DNA of 64,000 nt from Myxococcales bacterium (lineage in GTDB: Bacteria > Myxococcota_A > Polyangia > Haliangiales > Haliangiaceae). A model generated the notes under the pieces. It did no database searches and was not told the DNA's origin. It saw only the letters and a program-made list of their open reading frames with translations. The position numbers and the translations under genes are program-made. The first letter of the stretch is position 1. Each line of letters begins with the position of its first letter. Shown piece by piece: positions 27,228 through 36,603 of the stretch. Location of the stretch: contig JADJUW010000001.1 of NCBI GenBank assembly GCA_016716835.1, positions 2,066,001 to 2,130,000 of the forward strand. The letters run 5' to 3'.

Positions 27228-29474
27228 TTATTGCGTCATCTGCGCGGCGCGATAGGCGCCCGAGAGCCCGGGCACAAACAATACGGCAAAGCGGGCGCCG
27301 CGCGTCTCGACGACCAGCACATAGCCATCGGGAGGTACCTTGCTCTCGCGCCTGTCGGTCGACACCAGCTTTTCGTAGTCGCTGGCGCTAAACAGCTGGT
27401 GGTTGGTTAGCGGATCGAGCTCGCGCAACATGGTGTTGTAGAAGGCCTCGAGCCCCGCCTTGGTCGTCGCCTGCAATTGCACGCCAACGGCGAATGGCGT
27501 CGCGGTGTTGGCGACGAGCCCCGCCACATCGCGCGCGCGCAACGCCGCAAGCCACGCCGTGCTTGCCGCCTCGGCTTTTTGCAATTGCGGCGACTTGCTC
27601 GCGCCTGTAGCGGCACCAGGCGCCGCCGCCCCTTCGCCTCCGGCACCAACACCACCGCCGTCGCCCGCATGGCCATGACCCTCGTGCGATTCCGGATCGT
27701 CGGGGATCGCGCCGTAAAATACCTTTTCGGCCGCCGACGACTCGCGGCCGGTATCTGCGGCCACGGTGCTACCGCGCGGCACCTCGGTCAGAATATAGGT
27801 TTGCGTATTAAACGTGCCGCAGGCGCGCCAATCGCGGGCAAAGCCCCAGCGCAAATGCACGCGATTGTCTTTCGAGCGAATCGCGCGCGGCGTGACGTCA
27901 AAGGGCGCTAGCTCGTACAGCGTATGCAGCGCCGCGACATCAAAGGCGGTGACGCCCGAGGTCCTGACGACGCCAAATTTCTCCAGGCTGCCATCGGGAT
28001 TAATCGAAAGCTCGAGCTCAACATACAGCGATTCCTTGTTCATCGGATCGCTGTCGGGCCGGCGATCGAGCTCGCGCAGAAAACCAAAGCCCCACACCGC
28101 GTGGATGCGCCGGTGCATACGCGCGACGTAAACCGCAAACGGGTGCGCCTTGGTCTTGAGCGCGGTCTGATTGCCGGGCTTTATCTCAGGCGTGAAATTG
28201 TCGAGCGCCGAGCGAATGGCCTCGCTGGTTTGCGTGAACCGTCCCTTTTTTTGCGACTGTTTCTGCGTGGCGACCAGTCGCTCTTTTTCGGCGACCTCTT
28301 TGCCGACGATGCGTTCGTATTGATCTAGCCCTTCGATGCGCAAGCCTCGGCGACCCGGCGTGCCACGTCGGCGGCCATCGCCCGCCTCGCCTGTGGTAGT
28401 AATCGAGCCGCGCCCCGAAATGCCGCGCATGGCCATAAGGCCCTTGGAAAGCGAGCCCTGGCCCTGCTGGCCGTTTTCGCCCTCTTCGCCCGCGCGCTCG
28501 CTGCTCTCGCCGCGCGTTTCGCCCAGCGTCGTTTCGCGGCCGCGATCGGTAATCGTCTCGCGCGTCGCGAGCTCGGCGATTACCTCCTCGGCCCCACCAA
28601 CGTCGGGCGACGTGGTATCAGCCGACGGCGTGCTCGCCGCGACCGCCCCTTTAGACTCGCGGGACAAATTCGTATCTGTAGCGCGCGTCTCCTCTTTGAC
28701 GTCGCGATTTTCATCCGAGAGGTGCGTCGCGTCTTCGGGCGCGACCTCGACCTTGTTGTCGGGCGGCAACTCGACCATGCGCATATTTTCGGGCATGGGT
28801 GGAGGTGGCGGCGGTGGCGCTTGATCGGGCGGGGGTGGTGGCGGCACGATCAGCGCCAGCACGGGTATTTTTTTCTCGGGCGGCTTGACGAGTGCGGGCG
28901 GCGGCGCGAGCAACTTCTTGTCTTTCTGCTTTTTTTGCGCCAAGCGATCTTGTTCGCGCGGCAGCGCTACGTCGGCGACATCGACATTTACGATCGCCAC
29001 TTCCTGCTCCGTGGGCCGCTTGGCGAACTTGACGACCAAGGTTGCCGAGGCTCGCGCCGGCACCGTAAATTTGCACGCCGTCACGTCGCGCGGCGAAGCG
29101 CCCGTCGACGCCCACGCGCGCTCGCTATAGCACTCCGCCACCGGCGACAGCTCATCTAGCAAGCGCGCCAGCCAGGTGCGCCGTCTGGGCGCGAGGTAGC
29201 CGCCAAATACCGAGGCTCGATCTGGCGTCGCCGTCATCGTCACCGTCTCGCCGGCGGCCAAATCCCACTCGCAGCTTCCGCCCTGGCAGACCATGATCGC
29301 GCCGCTGCTTCGCCTCACCAACACTTCGCCCTTGCCATTGCCAAGCAGCTGCAACTGCAGCCTTGGCGCCGGCGGCTCGCGCGTCGCTACGTAGGCGACG
29401 CCAACCACCGCGTGCAGGGTAAGCGAGACCATGGCCGCTTTTGCGGCGAATCGCTTCGCTAGCAGCCGTGGCAC
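27228..29474 (-). CDS. TonB-family protein with extra C-terminal NTF2-like domain
   Basis: 748 residues. A signal anchor lies at about 12-30 and a periplasmic module with Cys pairs follows (31-170). Long proline runs (about 190-228) and an acidic/Ser/Gly-rich linker lead to a TonB C-terminal domain at about 445-548 (HPFAVYVARMHRRIHAVWGF; ELSINPDGSLEKFGVVRTSG). After a Gly/Ala linker (565-630) comes an added domain at 632-748 that starts like SnoaL/NTF2-like folds (STAWLAALRARDVAGLVANT). TonB transmits ExbB/ExbD energy to outer-membrane transporters. The extra domain is unusual. ExbB/ExbD genes lie far away, at 62577-63756. Confidence 0.82.
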   Translation of the reverse strand: MPRLLAKRFAAKAAMVSLTLHAVVGVAYVATREPPAPRLQLQLLGNGKGEVLVRRSSGAIMVCQGGSCEWDLAAGETVTMTATPDRASVFGGYLAPRRRTWLARLLDELSPVAECYSERAWASTGASPRDVTACKFTVPARASATLVVKFAKRPTEQEVAIVNVDVADVALPREQDRLAQKKQKDKKLLAPPPALVKPPEKKIPVLALIVPPPPPPDQAPPPPPPPMPENMRMVELPPDNKVEVAPEDATHLSDENRDVKEETRATDTNLSRESKGAVAASTPSADTTSPDVGGAEEVIAELATRETITDRGRETTLGETRGESSERAGEEGENGQQGQGSLSKGLMAMRGISGRGSITTTGEAGDGRRRGTPGRRGLRIEGLDQYERIVGKEVAEKERLVATQKQSQKKGRFTQTSEAIRSALDNFTPEIKPGNQTALKTKAHPFAVYVARMHRRIHAVWGFGFLRELDRRPDSDPMNKESLYVELELSINPDGSLEKFGVVRTSGVTAFDVAALHTLYELAPFDVTPRAIRSKDNRVHLRWGFARDWRACGTFNTQTYILTEVPRGSTVAADTGRESSAAEKVFYGAIPDDPESHEGHGHAGDGGGVGAGGEGAAAPGAATGASKSPQLQKAEAASTAWLAALRARDVAGLVANTATPFAVGVQLQATTKAGLEAFYNTMLRELDPLTNHQLFSASDYEKLVSTDRRESKVPPDGYVLVVETRGARFAVLFVPGLSGAYRAAQMTQ

Positions 29475-29592
29475 CTATCAGAGGTAGCAAACTTGTCGCC
29501 CCGCAACAAGCGACAAGTCTCCCGCGCGAGGCGGAACCTATCGAAACAATTTGATTTTCCAGGCAACCGCCGCGGCGGGCCCCCTGCCAGCG

Positions 29593-30303
29593 TTACAGCT
29601 TGCGGTAGACGCCGACCACGACGCCAATGATGTCAACCGCCTTGAACTCAGCGCGCCGCACCATGATGGGCTGCATGTTCGAGTTGGCGGGCTGAAACCG
29701 AATGTAGTCACCTTCGGGATAGTAGCGCTTCACGGTGGCTTCGCCTTCGATCATCGCGACGACGATTTCGCCGCGGCTCGCGGTTTGCGTCTTTTTGACG
29801 AACACATAATCGCCGTCGAAAATGCCGTCTTCAATCATCGACTCGCCGACGATGCGCAGGCCAAAGACGTCGCGGTGATTGCCGACCAGCGTGCGATCGA
29901 CGCGCACGGTGTCTTGCACGTTTTCGACGGCCAGAATTGGCGCCCCGGCGGCCACGCGCCCCATAATGTGGATTTCGCAGAATTCGTCGCTGAGGTCATT
30001 GGCGGGCTCGGCACTCGCCTCGTTGCCATCACCAAAAACGCCAAATGGCAGGATGGTGCCGCGTGCAGCTCGACGCAGCGGCGCCACGTCGACGACTGGC
30101 CGCATCGCCCTCGACTTGAGGTCTTCGCGGCGCAAGTGGCCTTTTTTCTCGAGCGCCTTGAGGTGGTCGTTCACCCCGTTGGTCGAACGAATCCCAAAAT
30201 GGGTCCCAATCTCACGCAGCGTCGGGGGATACCCGCGCTCCGTAATCGAGCTCGAAATGAAGTCGAGAATTTGCTTCTGCCTATCGGTCATCGCTTCAGC
30301 CAT
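29593..30303 (-). CDS. lexA: LexA repressor (SOS response)
   Basis: 236 residues from the ATG at 30303. The N-terminal winged helix is at 4-66 (RQKQILDFISSSITERGYPP, TLREIGTHFGIRSTNGVNDH). The self-cleavage site is Ala119-Gly120 (VAAGAP), with the catalytic dyad Ser155 (GESMIEDG) and Lys192 (ATVKRYY). The linker is longer than in E. coli LexA. It represses DNA-repair genes until RecA triggers self-cleavage. Two GTTCAG motifs just upstream suggest autoregulation. Confidence 0.95.
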   Translation of the reverse strand: MAEAMTDRQKQILDFISSSITERGYPPTLREIGTHFGIRSTNGVNDHLKALEKKGHLRREDLKSRAMRPVVDVAPLRRAARGTILPFGVFGDGNEASAEPANDLSDEFCEIHIMGRVAAGAPILAVENVQDTVRVDRTLVGNHRDVFGLRIVGESMIEDGIFDGDYVFVKKTQTASRGEIVVAMIEGEATVKRYYPEGDYIRFQPANSNMQPIMVRRAEFKAVDIIGVVVGVYRKL

Positions 30304-30317
30304 GTATGCCTCCTGCC

Positions 30318-30341
30318 CTGAACAGAAAGACGGTACTGAAC
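30318..30341 (-). promoter_or_regulatory. Putative LexA-binding motifs in front of lexA
   Basis: Two CTGAAC hexamers (GTTCAG on the minus strand) at 30318-30323 and 30336-30341 lie 18 bp apart, within 40 bp of the lexA start. GTTCAG is the conserved half of the Myxococcus-type SOS box. The remaining positions of the 17-bp consensus match only partly, so these are candidate operators. Confidence 0.5.
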
Positions 30342-30456
30342 AAGCACGCATGCTGTCAATTTAATCGAGATCTTATGTGTTCATCAGCTGGCGTGGGGCG
30401 ATCGTTAGTTTGGACAAAATGTTGCGACCAGCGCCTGCGTAGGGCAATTTACCTAC

Positions 30457-31053
30457 GTGTTTCGAATAGTTACGCTGCTAGTTGGCGCCGCGCTCGGCGT
30501 ACTTGCGAGCAGTGATAACTCAAGTAGCCGCCTAACTGCTGCATATGATGCGGGTGACTTGGCGGCCGTGCAGGCCCAGGGGAGCATGCTAACCGCCGCG
30601 GCCTTGCGACCCGCGATCGACGCCGACCCGCCCGGCCTGCCAGCTATTTGGGCCGCGCCCTCAGCCATCGATCGCCACGCGCTCTTGTCAGCGCTTGGCC
30701 GTGCCGCCGGCCATTGGGATCATCACGTCGCCACCACGGCGGCGCTTTCGGCGCGCAGCATTGCACGCGAACTCGCCGCCGCGGAGCTCGAGACCGCCGA
30801 GGTGCTAGACGCCGAGCTCGACGAATGGATTGCGATGTATGGCGTGCTTGCCACCAACCCGCAACGCCGCAACGACGTCCGCGTCCTAGCCGCCGAGGTC
30901 GCGCTCGGGCTCGCGGCCTCCAGCGAGAGCCAACGTAACGCCGCCACCAGCTCGGGCATTATCGAGTCCTTTCGTACCTCCGGCGACGCCGAGCTGGTGC
31001 GCATCGCGGGCGACCTTGCGGTGCTGCTAACGCCTGCAACGGATGTCCGATGA
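30457..31053 (+). CDS. Secreted or membrane-anchored protein of unknown function
   Basis: 198 residues with an N-terminal hydrophobic segment (RIVTLLVGAALGVLASS). The rest is Ala-rich and helical (AALSARSIARELAAAELETAEVLDAELDEWI). I do not recognise a family. Its stop overlaps the start of murJ by 4 bp (ATGA), so it is probably co-translated with murJ and may have an envelope role. Confidence 0.68.
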   Translation: MFRIVTLLVGAALGVLASSDNSSSRLTAAYDAGDLAAVQAQGSMLTAAALRPAIDADPPGLPAIWAAPSAIDRHALLSALGRAAGHWDHHVATTAALSARSIARELAAAELETAEVLDAELDEWIAMYGVLATNPQRRNDVRVLAAEVALGLAASSESQRNAATSSGIIESFRTSGDAELVRIAGDLAVLLTPATDVR

Positions 31054-32624
31054 GCGAACGCAGCATGGGCCGCAGCGCCGCGCTCGTCTCCGCGGCGACG
31101 ATGTTGTCGCGCCTGCTCGGCCTCTTGCGCGAGCAAGCGTTTGCCGCGCTTTTTGGCGCCGGGCATGTCAGCGACGCGTTCAAGGTCGCCTTTCGCATTC
31201 CAAACTTGCTGCGCGATCTCTTCGCCGAAGGCGCGTTGTCTAGCGCGTTCGTCCCGGTCTTCACCAAGACGTTGCGCCACGACGGGCGCCCGGCCGCGTA
31301 CGAGCTAGGCAACACCGTTTTTGGCACCCTCGCCGCCGTTTCGTGCTTGCTGATCGCGCTGGGCCTCTTTTTTGCGCCCGAGTTGGTGACGCTGATGGCG
31401 GGTGCCTATGCCGATACGCCGGGCAAGCTCGAACTCACCGTGCTGCTCACGCGCGTCATGCTGCCATTTCTCTTCTTCATCTCGATGGCCGCCGTCGCGA
31501 TGGGCATGCTTAATTCGCAGGAGCGCTTTGTCGCGCCCGCCATCGCGCCGGCGCTGTTTAACGTCGTCGCCGTGCTCGCGGGGCTTTTGCTGTGGGCGAC
31601 GCAAACCGGCGGCAGGACGCTGGCGCTTGGGTGGGCCATCGCGGTGCTCCTCGGCGGCGCGGTGCAGCTGCTGGTGCAATTGCAACCGCTGTGGCGGCTT
31701 GGCTGGCGCCCCCGGCTGCGCCTTGATTTGCGCCTGCGCGGCGAAGGCATGCATCGCATCGCGTGGACCATGGCGCCCGCCGTGCTGTCGGTCGCCGCGG
31801 TGCAGGTCAACGTTTTTGTCAACACGTCGTTTGCCTCGCACGAGCCCGGCGCGGTGTCGTGGCTGGAATTTGCGTTTCGCTTCTTGCAGTTGCCCATCGG
31901 CGTGTTTGGCGTCGCCATCGCCACGGTTGCGACCGCGCGCTTTGCCGCCGCGGCCGCGGATGCCGACCTGCCGCGTCTGGCGGCCAACGCGCAAAGCGGC
32001 CTGCGCCTGGTGCTGTTTCTCACCGTGCCCTCGACCATCGGGCTGGTGCTGCTCGACGAACCGATCATTCGACTCATCTACGAGCACGGGCGCTTCTTGG
32101 CGAGCGACACCGCCGCCACCGCGCTGGCGCTTAGATATTACGCGGTCGGCTTGGTCGCGTACGCCGCGGTCAAGGTGCTGGCGCCTGCGTTTTACGCGGT
32201 CGGCACGCCGCGCTTTGCGGTCATCGCCTCGCTGGCCGCCGTCGCCGGCAACATCGCGGTCAATTCGCTGCTCTATCACGCCTACGGCTACAAGGTGCTC
32301 GCGCTTGGCACCGCGATCGCCGCCTTGCTCAACGTGGCTATCTTGTACGCGTTTTTTTGTCGTCGAATCGCCGGCCTGGCGCACCGCGAGCTAGCGGCCT
32401 ATGCGCTAAAAATCCTCGCGATGGCCGCCGTCATGGGCGCGATGGCGCTTGGATCATATTATCTACTCGACGCGACGCTTGGCGGCGCCAAGCTTTGGCA
32501 TCAAGTGCTGCACGTGCTCATCCCCGTCGCGCTCGGCGGCCTCACGTATGGCGTGCTCGCGGCCATCTTCAAGGTCCCCGAGTTCGAACAAATTACGACG
32601 CGCCTGCGTCGTCGTGGTGACTAA
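31050..32624 (+). CDS. murJ: Lipid II flippase MurJ
   Basis: 524 residues, a polytopic membrane protein of the MurJ/MviN family. N-terminal signatures are SAATMLSRLLGLLREQAFAA and FRIPNLLRDLFAEGALSSAFVP, and the central LIYEHGRF motif is present. The length and the pattern of about 14 helices fit. It flips lipid-linked peptidoglycan precursor to the periplasm. It follows a small secreted protein gene with a 4-bp overlap and converges with the pseudopilin gene. Confidence 0.95.
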   Translation: MSERSMGRSAALVSAATMLSRLLGLLREQAFAALFGAGHVSDAFKVAFRIPNLLRDLFAEGALSSAFVPVFTKTLRHDGRPAAYELGNTVFGTLAAVSCLLIALGLFFAPELVTLMAGAYADTPGKLELTVLLTRVMLPFLFFISMAAVAMGMLNSQERFVAPAIAPALFNVVAVLAGLLLWATQTGGRTLALGWAIAVLLGGAVQLLVQLQPLWRLGWRPRLRLDLRLRGEGMHRIAWTMAPAVLSVAAVQVNVFVNTSFASHEPGAVSWLEFAFRFLQLPIGVFGVAIATVATARFAAAAADADLPRLAANAQSGLRLVLFLTVPSTIGLVLLDEPIIRLIYEHGRFLASDTAATALALRYYAVGLVAYAAVKVLAPAFYAVGTPRFAVIASLAAVAGNIAVNSLLYHAYGYKVLALGTAIAALLNVAILYAFFCRRIAGLAHRELAAYALKILAMAAVMGAMALGSYYLLDATLGGAKLWHQVLHVLIPVALGGLTYGVLAAIFKVPEFEQITTRLRRRGD

Positions 32625-32638
32625 CACGTCGTCGTCGC

Positions 32639-33355
32639 TCAGTTTCCCCAGTTGTCGCTGACGTGGATCGACCCGGTCATCGAGACGGCAATGCGATGCA
32701 GCTCGGGCCTGCCGCCGATGTTATGGAAATAGTAGGTAACTGGGTCGCAGGTACCATTGTGATAGCACCAAATCTCCATCGCCTCTGCCGGCCCGCCCAT
32801 CCACATCAACTTCGAGAATCCCTCCGCCTGGGTAAACGCGGTGTCGCAATACATGGGATTGTCATCAGGAGGACCTTGGCACGTCACGCCGCGCGTAATA
32901 TCAAACGACTTGCGCGCGTATAGCTGGGCCAAGCCATCTCGACACCCTTCACCCTCACACTCAATTGGCGACATCTGGAGGTAGCCCTCGCGCCATCGTT
33001 CAAAGGCAGGGTTGCCGCCTGGCTTGAGCAGCTCGGTAATTACCGCAAAATACGGCGTCCACTGGTCGTTGCACGTGATGCCGTCCGGCGGGTTGCTACC
33101 GCAATACCGCACCTCGATTCGAATCCGCCCGCGCACATCCGGAGGATAGCCGGCATTTTGTGCGTCGAAGCTGGTGGCGGCGCTGCGCATACGGTGCGCT
33201 TGCGATACGGCGTCGACCATGGTGTCGCGCGCCTCCCTAGAAAAATTGGGCGTGCCGCCGAAACTAATCGCCATCAGCGAGAGCCCGCCGACGACGGCCA
33301 CGGTGACAAGCAACTCGGTGAGGGTGAACCCAGCTTGGTGCGTGACATCGGGCAT
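32639..33355 (-). CDS. Type II secretion / type IV pilin-like pseudopilin
   Basis: 238 residues. A short leader precedes the prepilin peptidase site G9-F10 (GFTLTELLVTVAVVGG), with Glu at position 5 of the mature protein, followed by the hydrophobic helix. The C-terminal globular part contains several Cys residues (PIECEGEGC, GVTCQGPP) that may form disulfides. It is likely a minor pilin or pseudopilin. No other secretion genes adjoin it; PilT lies at 46428-47621. Confidence 0.82.
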   Translation of the reverse strand: MPDVTHQAGFTLTELLVTVAVVGGLSLMAISFGGTPNFSREARDTMVDAVSQAHRMRSAATSFDAQNAGYPPDVRGRIRIEVRYCGSNPPDGITCNDQWTPYFAVITELLKPGGNPAFERWREGYLQMSPIECEGEGCRDGLAQLYARKSFDITRGVTCQGPPDDNPMYCDTAFTQAEGFSKLMWMGGPAEAMEIWCYHNGTCDPVTYYFHNIGGRPELHRIAVSMTGSIHVSDNWGN

Positions 33356-33482
33356 AGCGAGTTAATGATAACCCAGCGCAGAATTAAGGCATCCTCGTTT
33401 GAGAGGTCTGCGAAGATTGTTCGTGCCACACATATCGGCCACCGCCCTACATGTGTTCCTGCTGGCCTACGCAAGGAGCGTG

Positions 33483-34667
33483 TCACTGCATTAAATTGCA
33501 AGGCAGCAGCGTCTGCGAGCCGCAAAAAATGCGTGAGATCGTCGTGGCGGCGTTGCCGGCGCGATCAAACGCGTCGACGTCAAGTTGGTAGGAGTTGGGC
33601 GGGAGATTCTTGCTCCAGATCCCTGTCGTGCTCGGCGTGTCAACCGTGTTGCATGGGACGTCAGAAACGACGATTGAGTTGGGCAACTCAATCAGCGTGC
33701 ACGAGAAGGTGACCGATTCATCGGCGGAAAACGGAATGGTATGGGTGGTTTCCGTGCCAAACGCTAGGTCAGGCGCCGTCCGATCGACCGCAAACACCAC
33801 CGTGCTGTTAGTGACATTGCCGAGCACGTCCTGCGCAGTCACTTTAAATGACACGCTGCTAGCTTCGGCCAGTGCGCCGAGGTTGGTGGAGACCGAGCCG
33901 GGCAAGGTGGGCACCGTGCCACACGGCACCGCGACGCTGTTCTTGGCGCAGGTGAGTGTGGCCGCCTCATTTACTTGGTAATTCACGGTTACCTGCGCCG
34001 CCTTCGTCGCACCGTTGTTGGTGGGCGAGATGAAGGTGACCACCGGGCCGGTTGCATCGAGCATCCACGCCGCCGAGTTAGACAGCTCTTCGCCGCTACC
34101 CGTCAACGTCGCGTCGACGCGGAATTCGTGGTCGCCATCAGCGAGGGCTAGGCTGGTAAAGGTGCCGCCAAGGTTGTCAGCGTCGGGCGCGCAGGCGACG
34201 AGCACGTCGTCGAGATAACAAAGAAACGACGCGGCGCGGTTGGTCGCAAACGCCAGCGTGGCGACGGCTTGATTGGTCTCGGCCGCCGGCGCGGTCGTAA
34301 ATTCGAGCGCCGCATCGCTGGTGTTAATAGTCCATTGCAGCTCGGCAGGCGTCGGGTCGACGTTGCCGGACTCATCTACCGCACGCACCGCGAAGGTGTG
34401 CGCGCCATCAGCTAACCCAGTTACGCTATGCGGGCTGGTGCACGTCGTAAACTCGGCGCCGTCAACGCTGCATTGAAACACCCCGGGCTCGGAGCTGTCG
34501 AACGCTACTTCTATATCGGCAAAGGCACTGGTCGCGCCGTGCTGCGACGTAATGATGGTATTGGGCGGGTCGGTATCCTGGTCCAGGCTTACTTCCTCGC
34601 AAGCCGTCAGCGCGACCGCGGCAACACATGTCAGACTTAATGCTATAGTGCGGCATCGCGAGCTCAT
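33483..34667 (-). CDS. Lipoprotein with Ig-like repeats
   Basis: 394 residues; signal with lipobox (AVALTAC). The mature protein is built from repeats of the bacterial Ig-like type that share F-x-C-x-V-D, C-x-S-P and L-x-D-G-x-H-x-F-x-V-x-A-x-D. The clearest is FQCSVDGAEFTTC...LADGAHTFAVRAVDESGNVD near residues 60-110. Each unit carries a Cys pair that could form a disulfide. It is probably a surface or adhesion protein. An outer-membrane FadL gene lies 73 bp upstream on the same strand. Confidence 0.78.
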   Translation of the reverse strand: MSSRCRTIALSLTCVAAVALTACEEVSLDQDTDPPNTIITSQHGATSAFADIEVAFDSSEPGVFQCSVDGAEFTTCTSPHSVTGLADGAHTFAVRAVDESGNVDPTPAELQWTINTSDAALEFTTAPAAETNQAVATLAFATNRAASFLCYLDDVLVACAPDADNLGGTFTSLALADGDHEFRVDATLTGSGEELSNSAAWMLDATGPVVTFISPTNNGATKAAQVTVNYQVNEAATLTCAKNSVAVPCGTVPTLPGSVSTNLGALAEASSVSFKVTAQDVLGNVTNSTVVFAVDRTAPDLAFGTETTHTIPFSADESVTFSCTLIELPNSIVVSDVPCNTVDTPSTTGIWSKNLPPNSYQLDVDAFDRAGNAATTISRIFCGSQTLLPCNLMQ

Positions 34668-34740
34668 CGGCGAAGGGTACGATCTTCACCACCCCGGCTC
34701 AAGCATGGAATCTCTGCGGCACGTCGACGCTGCAGGGCCG

Positions 34741-36339
34741 CTAGAAGCGCGCGGAGACGCCCGCCATCGCGAGCACATAGTGAGATACGTAGCGGCCGCT
34801 GTTAAAGGGCGACTCAAATTGTTCGACGCTTGGTCGCAGCGGGTTAACCGGATCGGGTTGACTTCGCTGCCCCCACGCCGTTTGTGCGCCATCGCGACAA
34901 CCAGGGTCGCCAAGGGTCGGATTACATGCGCCGCCGACGTCGCGCGTGCCCTCGAAGATGTAGCCGGCGCCGAGTTCGAGTTGCACGCCGGCGAGCTGCC
35001 ACGTAAAGCCACCAGCCACGCTCGTGCGCGCCGCACCATCAATATCTACGCGTTCCCAGCCCGGCCTCGCCGCCGCCGTGTCACGCGCGATGCCGCCTCG
35101 CAGCCCGAGATGCGAGCGTCCCACGGGCACGCGCACGTTGCCGCCAAGGCGCAACGACCACACGTCGACAAAGCCGTGGCGAACCGCGACATCTTGCAGC
35201 GCAATGCCAAGGGCCTGCGCATCGACGACGACCTCAAAGTCCGAGGCACGGCTCCACGCCTCCCAGCGCACGTCGGCCTCAAGGCTGCCGCGCTCCTGCC
35301 CGCGCGCCGAGCGCCAGATGTAGCGACCGCCTACCTCGGCGGTCATCGGCAACGCGAAATCGATGCAGGTCTTCAGCGCCTCCCGTGTGCCGCCCGGGGC
35401 GCAGCGCGCGGCCGCATCGGCAACCGGCACGATCTCCGGCGTGATGCCGATGATCTTTAGATCTTTGCTGAGCGTCGCCTGCGCCTCGCCGCGCGCGTTG
35501 AGCTGCGCACGAGATTGCCACATCGCGGCGACCTCGACGTGCGGCGACACGCGATAATGCGCGCCGAAGGCCACCTGTGGCACGAAGTTGTCTTTGCCTG
35601 CGACCGCAATCGTCGCCTCGTTGCCGATCCACTCTTGATAGTTCGGCGTCGGCATCGTCCACGCGTAGAGCGTCGACGAGATTTCGCCATAGCCCCACGA
35701 AAACCTCGCGCCGAGGCGTAGCGCATTGGTGACGCGATAGCCTACCGCGATCGATGGCAAAATAACGGCGGCATCTTGCGCCACGGTGTCGTAGCGATTC
35801 GGCGGCGGCGGCGTATTCGGATCGTCGATCACATAGTCGTCGCCCATGTTGCGGCCCGGGTACGCCGCCGGCGCGGCCATGGCTAGCCCAAGCACGAGGC
35901 GGCGCGACGGCAGCAGCAAGTCAGACGCAACCGCAAACATAGGCACCGCCTGCCAGCTGCCTAGCCCAACCTCCGGCGTCGTTGTGTTGCGCATCGTCGC
36001 ATAGGCGCGCCCTTCCCACGGCAGGGTTTGGCCAGCCACCTCGTCGTAAGCACCGCGCCGGGTGAACGCCAACGAATAGTCGATGAGGCTGCTGCCAACT
36101 TGCAAGGTGGTGCCACGTTGCGTGGCCAGCCCCGCGGGATTGGTAAATACCGCCATCGCATCATCGGCGGTGGCGACATACGCGCCTGCTTGTGCCTGCG
36201 CGGCGGGGCCAAAGCCCGTGACGTATAAGCCGCCAGCGTAAGCGAGCCCGCCATTGGCGACTAGCAGCGTCACAACGACAACGCACGCGAACCAAGGGGT
36301 GGGCCCTGCGCAGCTGGCGTGCCTGAGCTGTTGTTCCAT
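34741..36339 (-). CDS. OmpP1/FadL-family outer-membrane transporter
   Basis: 532 residues. A signal peptide ends near AYAGG, followed by the FadL opening motif GGLYVTGFGPAAQAQAGAYV and FTNPAGLA, typical of the N-terminal hatch. The rest consists of alternating strands, ending in Phe (VSARF). FadL-like barrels take up long-chain fatty acids or other hydrophobic compounds. A region of about 270-330 is large and loop-like. It is probably transcribed with the Ig-like lipoprotein. Confidence 0.87.
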   Translation of the reverse strand: MEQQLRHASCAGPTPWFACVVVVTLLVANGGLAYAGGLYVTGFGPAAQAQAGAYVATADDAMAVFTNPAGLATQRGTTLQVGSSLIDYSLAFTRRGAYDEVAGQTLPWEGRAYATMRNTTTPEVGLGSWQAVPMFAVASDLLLPSRRLVLGLAMAAPAAYPGRNMGDDYVIDDPNTPPPPNRYDTVAQDAAVILPSIAVGYRVTNALRLGARFSWGYGEISSTLYAWTMPTPNYQEWIGNEATIAVAGKDNFVPQVAFGAHYRVSPHVEVAAMWQSRAQLNARGEAQATLSKDLKIIGITPEIVPVADAAARCAPGGTREALKTCIDFALPMTAEVGGRYIWRSARGQERGSLEADVRWEAWSRASDFEVVVDAQALGIALQDVAVRHGFVDVWSLRLGGNVRVPVGRSHLGLRGGIARDTAAARPGWERVDIDGAARTSVAGGFTWQLAGVQLELGAGYIFEGTRDVGGACNPTLGDPGCRDGAQTAWGQRSQPDPVNPLRPSVEQFESPFNSGRYVSHYVLAMAGVSARF

Positions 36340-36603
36340 TTCGTTGCGGCACAGTTACTCTGCGTGCGGCGATCTGGCAAACGAAATGATGGCGACAGCC
36401 GGCGGCCACCAGGGTAGCCAGCCTTGGCTAGAAATCGCGGCAAGCGGCGCGGTGTATAGGGCTGTCCCACCCATTGCTACGACGGCGCCCCTGGCGTGCG
36501 ACGCCACGCCGCCGTCATCCCGCCCCTATGGGCCGCGCTGGGCGCCTTCGGAACCACGAACCGCGCGCGCGCCCACGGCACGCTACGTGCAATGGTCTAC
36601 ACC

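Noticed and set aside
31305..32384. Long minus-strand ORF opposite murJ
   Set aside because: It is a GC-driven shadow of murJ, with Arg/His/Gln-rich composition and no domain.
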